NCBI GenBank assembly: GCA_963576725.1
Contig: OY755242.1
Span: forward strand, 29,782,225-29,846,224
Direction of reading: 5' to 3'
DNA: 64,000 nt
Source: Azorinus chamasolen
Lineage: Eukaryota; Mollusca; Bivalvia; Cardiida; Solecurtidae
Shown: piece by piece, positions 60,286-64,000 of the stretch
Layout of the letters: each line of letters starts with the position of its first letter
Numbering within the stretch: the stretch's first letter is position 1
The notes under the pieces: generated by a model
The model's database searches: none
Told to the model about the DNA's origin: nothing
Seen by the model: the letters and a program-made list of their open reading frames with translations, nothing else
Made by a program: the position numbers and the translations under genes

Positions 60286-60418
60286 CTTGAAATGATATAC
60301 CGGTATACATGTACTTTAGAATCTAACGTCGTTGTCGGCATTACTTTAAAATGCATTATCATTTCTGTTAATCCTCTTCATGCTGAAAACTAGTTTATCG
60401 AATCAGCTAAATGTTTAC

Positions 60419-60650
60419 TTAACATTTTTCATGTTTTATATGTATTCCAAATTTCCCTACCTGTTGAATATTCATGGACAAAATAGTTACAATGAAATCT
60501 GGAAGGTGGCACAATGCAACTTTTTAAGAAACAAAAGAAACAGGTGTATCAAATTCCATTAGCAGGCAGAGCAGGCTCTGATCATACGATTCCAATAGGA
60601 GCCGTCTGATCTGAGTCTACTCTGTTTGCAAATGCATGAAATAGCGTGTA
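60419..60650 (+). mobile_element. A2-family MITE
   Basis: TTAACATTTTTCATGTTTTATATG, TGTTGAATATTCATGGAC. Hairpin 60562-60629, GCAGGCAGAGCAGGCTC to GAGTCTACTCTGTTTGC, apex ATTCCAATAGGAGCC. Right end eroded. Confidence 0.78.
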
Positions 60651-60679
60651 TACTCTGTTTCCTTCAACCTTTTAAAAAA

Positions 60680-60800
60680 CTAGTAACCACCTTTCAACCA
60701 GCTTGGATCCTGATTAGACTCCGAGTTACTCTGCGTCTGATCTTGATCCAATATGTTTGTTTATACGGGTCAGGTCTGTATCAGCATATTAAGGATTATT
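60680..60800 (+). mobile_element. D1-family MITE, partial
   Basis: AACTAGTAACCACCTTTCAACCAGCTTGGATCC, apex CCGAGTTACTCTGCG, GATCCAATATGTTTG. Ends unclear. Confidence 0.6.
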
Positions 60801-60838
60801 GGAAGAAATAGTTAATGATATCCGAAGTGAAAATCCAT

Positions 60839-61240
60839 TTAACCATTTACTACATTGATACAGTAAAACCTCTCTGTAATGGTCACTAAATTATATCAAG
60901 TATTTTGTGTTACAGGCATGTGTCTTCTTAAAGCAAGGTGAAAGTAAAACAGAACGCTCCTATAGGAGCGTTCTGTTTTACTTTCACCTTGCTTTAAGCA
61001 GCCACCTGCCCTAAATACCAACTAATTAACACATTTTAGTAGTCGTTATAGAGAGGTTTTACTGTACCCATTTTAACGCATTTGCAAACAGAGTAGACAA
61101 AGATCGGACACTCCCTGTAGGACCAGGGTCTGCTCTGTTTGCTTATAACACAGTCTGTGTACATATGCCATTACAAAACATCAGCTAATTCAATTTCTTG
61201 ATGGCATTATTGTATACATTAATATTTATTATATGAAGGA
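60839..61240 (-). mobile_element. A-family MITE with nested C1
   Basis: TTAACCATTTACTACATTGA is interrupted by C1 (60859-61066) and resumes CCCATTTTAACGCATTTGCAAACAGAG. Hairpin right arm shortened (apex CTCCCTGTAGGACC). Ends ATTATATGAAGGA. Confidence 0.75.
60859..61066. mobile_element. C1-family MITE nested in A
   Basis: TACAGTAAAACCTCTCTGTAATGG to GTCGTTATAGAGAGG-TTTTACTGTA with TA at both sides. Arms TTCTTAAAGCAAGGTG...apex GCTCCTATAGGAGC near 60962. Confidence 0.92.
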
Positions 61241-61591
61241 ACAGTGCTGATAACAATTTTAATGATAACGACAGTAAAAATGGTGGTGTTAATGATATCG
61301 ACATTGAAAAATGTTACGATAACGATGATAATGATGGTGATAAACGTGTTTACGATGACGATGACGAATGGTGCACTGTTGTTGGCGATAAATATGATCA
61401 TGATTTGACCTTCAATATTTGCTATGACACTGGTCCATTCAGAGTTTGTAGTTTGATATCAAGTATGATATTTCCTACAGTTAAGGTTAAAATATGTGAT
61501 AAAAGATTATGGTTTTGGACGAACAGACAGACGAACATCCGGACCGACGGACAGACAGACAAACAAGGGTAGATATAATGATAAAAAGTGT
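61241..61591. other. Unassigned; GATAACGAT low-complexity block
   Basis: GATAACGA, GATGATAATGATGG and related words fill 61247-61380 and yield an Ile-rich minus frame. GACAGACGAACATCC...CGACGGACAGACAGAC follows near 61524-61560. Confidence 0.4.
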
Positions 61592-61755
61592 GTTTAGACC
61601 TCTCTTGGACGGCCACTAGAAATCTGATCTTTAAGGACGAAACTTGTTACAAAAGTATTTGGCCACTTTCTTTTTGCATTAAACAGCCACCAGGTTTTAT
61701 ACACTTTCATGTTTATTCATTAAATGGCTGCTATCGAGAGACTCTTCTATACACC
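61592..61755. mobile_element. C-family MITE, eroded
   Basis: TTTAGACCTCTCTTGGACGGCCACTAG to GGCTGCTATCGAGAGACTCTTCTATA. Inside, TTTTTGCATTAAACAGCCACCAGG is the right arm; the left arm is lost. Confidence 0.6.
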
Positions 61756-61809
61756 AGTGCAATATGTTTATTAACCTCAATCCTGCCAGTCGTTGATTGA
61801 CCTTTTCAA

Positions 61810-61860
61810 TTTGCTTGCATCCAGATCAGACACCGAGTCTCATCTGGATCCAGTCGGGTT
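61810..61860. repeat. Shortened D hairpin
   Basis: TTGCTTGCATCCAGATCAGACACCGAG joins TCTCATCTGGATCCAGTCGGGTTG. Confidence 0.55.
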
Positions 61861-62090
61861 GTCTTTGTCAATAATGAACACCGCATCCCCTGAAAATCGT
61901 ATGTTTACGGATAGAACAGATGAGAATTTTGATGGAAGACAGCTATTACAGCAAGATAAGGGTAAAGTCCAATCTAGAGAGCTGGTTAGGACATTACCAC
62001 AATATCCATCCAAGATCAATGTTCGTCTGCTTCAATTCTCAACGTACACATTCCTTCCATTTCTTGTTTACAATACTTCGTCATACGGTC
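61861..62090. other. Unassigned spacer with a 104-residue open frame
   Basis: The plus frame 61793-62107 reads across two D hairpins, so it is probably not coding. D1-type GTCTGCTTCAATTCTC occurs near 62025. Confidence 0.3.
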
Positions 62091-62155
62091 ATCAGTTTGG
62101 ATCCTGATGAGACATCGAGTTAATATGTCTCTCATCTTGATTCGAACTGTTTGAA
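62091..62155. repeat. D hairpin
   Basis: CATCAGTTTGGATCCTGATGAGACATCGAG, TTAATATGTCTCTCATCTTGATTCGAACTGTTTG. Confidence 0.65.
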
Positions 62156-62189
62156 AGCGTTATATAAACGCCAACTAACATACATTCTC

Positions 62190-62253
62190 AAACTGTTTGG
62201 ATCCTGATGAGACGCCGAGTTACTCGGCGTCTCATCTGGATCCAAACTGTTTT
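62190..62253. repeat. D hairpin, nearly perfect
   Basis: AAACTGTTTGGATCC, TGATGAGACGCCGAGTTACTCGGCG and its mirror. Only the T/G pair beside GGATCC is mismatched. This is the cleanest D palindrome in the window. Right flank GACGGTCAGTATCTCTCAG resembles D1. Confidence 0.8.
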
Positions 62254-62539
62254 ATAGACGGTCAGTATCTCTCAGAAGCTTTAACAAATCGGATCAATAT
62301 CTCTAGATTCGAGTTTGAGCAGGCATTGTTTTTACAGCAGGCTAAATGTTACGGCCTATACTATACAGTAACAAGATAGAGAATCCAGTCATACTCAGTT
62401 AATGCGTGAACTTTAAGAGATGTATTCAGGAATGACATTTGAACTATGGGAGAACGAATCTGGTATGGTAAGTTATACTGAAATTATACTTTTGGTGTTG
62501 TGTGTTTTGTTGACCCTTCTCGTGCTGAACAAAAACAAA
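62254..62539. other. Mostly unassigned
   Basis: TCTAGATTCGAGTTTGAGCAGGCATTG at 62303-62330 matches the D1 right-hand interior, so D1 sequence may extend to about 62350. Confidence 0.3.
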
Positions 62540-62740
62540 GTCTGCCAAAATCCTGATCTGTAGCAACTTTACGTACTCTCGTATTTACATATGATTCTTT
62601 CAAGCTTGGAAGAAACTATTGATCGAGTGTCAAACAGCTTGGATCCTAATGAGGCGCCGAGTTACTCGGATTGCCGAGTTACTCGGCGTCTCATCTGGAC
62701 TCAAGCTGTTTGTAGGTGTCAAGTCTAGATCATGAATAAG
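62540..62740 (+). mobile_element. D1-family MITE with duplicated apex
   Basis: AAATCCTGATCTGTAGCAACTTTACG and CTTTCAAGCTTGGAAGAAACTATTGATCGAGTG. Hairpin 62631-62712 contains the apex GCCGAGTTACTCGG twice, separated by ATT. Right flank GTAGGTGTCAAGTC. Confidence 0.75.
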
Positions 62741-62744
62741 TTTA

Positions 62745-62819
62745 ACCTTTGACCCCTTTACTTAGTTAATATCCATGTAGAAATAATGACTTAATAAATA
62801 ATCATCAACTAAATTTTAT
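62745..62819 (+). mobile_element. A1 left-end fragment
   Basis: TTTGACCCCTTTACTTAGTTAATATCCATG and AGAAATAATGACTTAATAAATAATCATC, stopping at a C4 copy. Confidence 0.55.
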
Positions 62820-62970
62820 ATACAATAGAACCTGTCATAAGCGGCCATTCATTTATAGAACATAGGCGTCTTAAAATCAATAGGTTGCTTAATGCAGAGC
62901 AAAGGTAATATAGGAGATTTCTGCGTTGCTTTTGGTCTGCATTAAGCTCCCAGCTACCTTACAGACCCAT
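62820..62970. mobile_element. C4-family MITE, right end missing
   Basis: TACAATAGAACCTGTCATAAGCGGCC. Arms GGTTGCTTAATGCAGAGC and GGTCTGCATTAAGCTCCC, shortened apex TATAGGAGATT. Confidence 0.7.
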
Positions 62971-63008
62971 AAAGCTCCTGCATGAGCTTGTGATCCGAGT
63001 CTCCTCTG

Positions 63009-63198
63009 TAGAACCCCTCTAATGCGATCACTTAATGGATGAACATGGGTGTCTTTATAAGCAGATGATTGCTTAATGCAGGACAAAAGTAATGCAGAAA
63101 GCTTTCTGCATTACCTTTGTCCTGCATTAAGCTACCACCTGCATATAACACCCATAATTATACCTCTTTTAGGTGTTCGCATTAGCGGGATTTTACTA
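63009..63198. mobile_element. C3-family MITE with contracted apex
   Basis: TAGAACCCCTCTAATGCGATC to GTTCGCATTAGCGGGATTTTACTA. The arms meet as AATGCAGAAAGCTTTCTGCATT, the same symmetric loss as at 51620. Confidence 0.83.
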
Positions 63199-63212
63199 TT
63201 TGCGAATAGTTA

Positions 63213-63440
63213 ACACTGATGACCCAGATGAGGTAATAAACTGGCGTCTCATCAGGATCCACACCGCTTGACACTCGGTCAGTACTCGGTCAGTACTCTT
63301 TTTAAAAGCTTGAACGAATCCGATATAAGCGACAGTTGTAAATTGTAATAGATCAGGCTTTTCAGCAGACTTGGGAATTGTTTTAGCAGACTTCAGTCGT
63401 GCAGGGAAAATGTATATTTAGCATTGTTTGTGTCAGACAG
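63213..63440 (-). mobile_element. D1-family MITE
   Basis: GTTAACACTGATGACCCAGATGAGGTAATAAACTGGCG...CATCAGGATCCACACCGCTTGACACTCGG. A small duplication ACTCGGTCAGT occurs twice. Then AAAGCTTGAACGAATCCG. Confidence 0.6.
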
Positions 63441-63571
63441 AAGACTTGAAAGAAACACTAATTATATAGATGTGTACATGCTTAGTACGCTGTGGGATAA
63501 TCTTCGATCTCTTTTGTTTAATGCATTGTAAATGATAATGATATTATACTTTGGATCAACACTTCATAGTG

Positions 63572-63626
63572 TAGAACCTCTCTGAAATGGCCAATTCATG
63601 AATAAACACCAGTGTCTTGAAAGCTA
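63572..63626. mobile_element. C4 left-end fragment
   Basis: GTGTAGAACCTCTCTGAAATGGCC and TGAATAAACACCAGTGTCTTGAAAGC, cut by the next C3 copy. Confidence 0.55.
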
Positions 63627-63833
63627 TACAGTAAACCCCTCTAATGCGACCACTTAATGAACAAACATGGCTGTCTTAATAAGCAGATAGTTGCTTAATG
63701 CAGGGCGAAAGTTATGCAGAAAGCTCCTATAGGAGCTTTCTGCATAACTGTCGGCCTGCATTAAGCTACCACATGCCTTTACCATTGTGAATTATGCCCC
63801 TTTTTGGCGGTCGCATTAGAGGGGTGTTACTGG
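63627..63833. mobile_element. C3-family MITE, full length
   Basis: TACAGTAAACCCCTCTAATGCGACC to GGTCGCATTAGAGGGGTGTTACTG, 207 bp. Arms AGTTGCTTAATGCAGGGCG to mirror, apex GCTCCTATAGGAGC near 63730. Confidence 0.92.
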
Positions 63834-63883
63834 TTCTGCATCAAAGGTGCTGTCAATCACGTGGCTCGTGTGTCGCTGATTGG

Positions 63884-64000
63884 TTACAGGAGACCCACTC
63901 TAAAGCTTAATGAATCTTTTCAAGCAGGTTGTTGCTTAACGCATGACAAACGTAATGCAAAATGCTCCCATGGGAGCTTCCTGTAAAACTTTTGTCCTGA
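63884..64000. mobile_element. C-family MITE cut by the window edge
   Basis: ACAGGAGACCCACTCTAAAGC starts an eroded left end. GGTTGTTGCTTAACGCATGAC and GCTCCCATGGGAGC are the arm and apex; the right arm runs out at TTTGTCCTGA. Confidence 0.72.

Noticed and set aside
12548..64000. Many 60-100-residue open frames overlapping MITEs
   Set aside because: Each lies across hairpin arms or element ends (for example 31157-31414, 36523-36738, 59602-59937), so similar peptides recur simply because the repeats do.

Overview
The window is eukaryotic and almost certainly from an invertebrate animal genome. It is AT-rich, intron-scale DNA dominated by non-autonomous DNA transposons, with one C2H2 zinc-finger array, long microsatellites and tRNA-derived fragments. 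A mollusc, perhaps a bivalve, is my best guess; it rests on overall repeat style and not on any diagnostic gene. I see no prokaryotic, viral or CRISPR features and no rRNA. Apart from the zinc-finger locus I can support no protein-coding gene; nearly all other short open frames are chance readings through repeats. The family names A to H below are my own provisional labels. || The main content is roughly 140 miniature inverted-repeat elements (MITEs), full-length, partial or nested. Nearly all are 190-260 bp and carry a long internal hairpin. A: ends TTAACCCTTTCCCT or TTAACCCTTTACTCCAT, hairpin of about 68 bp beginning GCAAACAGAG, placed near one end ('+' means the hairpin is near the right end). 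A1 has the ACTCCAT end and A2 the CCCTGTTC end. B: ends TTAACCCATTCCCTC, 68-bp hairpin GAAACCATTGTGATAAAT to its mirror. C: ends TACAGTAAAACC, TA-flanked, with arms containing CAGGTGG-CTGCTTAATGCAGG. C subtypes differ in the next bases of the terminal repeat (C1 TCTCTATAACGG, C2 CCTCTAAACCGG, C3 CCTCTAATGCGA, C4 TGTCTTAAGCGG, C5 TTCGATATCTCG, C6 a GTCTCGCTTA type). D: hairpin CAAACAGCTTGGATCC with apex GAGTTACTC; D1 ends TTAACCCTTATCC, D2 ends AACTCTTTCGGCGCC. E: ends TTAACCCTTAC. F: D2-like ends with another hairpin. G: ends TTAACCCATTTGCTCCC. H: TTTCTCCACCAAACCCT arms. TTAA flanks in A, B, D1, E and G fit piggyBac-like mobilisation; TA flanks and the C ends fit Tc1/mariner/pogo-like mobilisation. 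Both assignments are inferred, since no transposase gene is present. || Layout. 1-3.0 kb: dense A elements. 3.3-4.5 kb: minus-strand C2H2 array, ten intact fingers plus a broken tail. 5.66-6.94 kb: 1.28 kb of compound microsatellite. 7.9-11.1 kb: a 3.2-kb element with long inverted terminal arrays of a GGCGGACATTAGCCCA motif, followed by a minus-strand retroposon tail and a 71-bp tandem repeat. 12.5-32 kb: closely packed A to G elements, including a triple nest at 25.1-26.0 kb. 34.0-34.7 kb: tandem array grown from an H hairpin. 36.2-38.0 kb: recent 915-bp tandem duplication. 38.9-41.0 kb: three tandem arrays made from MITE ends. 41-64 kb: more MITEs, a 433-bp foldback element and a tRNA-like sequence. 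Insertion-poor islands lie at 4.5-5.6, 26.0-26.8, 30.3-31.2, 42.3-43.1 and 57.6-59.2 kb. || The most interesting signal is modularity. Families with different ends share the same hairpin (D1 and D2), families with different hairpins share ends (D2 and F; some B and A), and A, B, C and E share the hairpin apex CTCCTATAGGAG although they insert at different targets. The hairpins are far better preserved than the flanking sequence, and they show symmetric apex trimming, arm duplication and insertions of other elements into their arms and loops.
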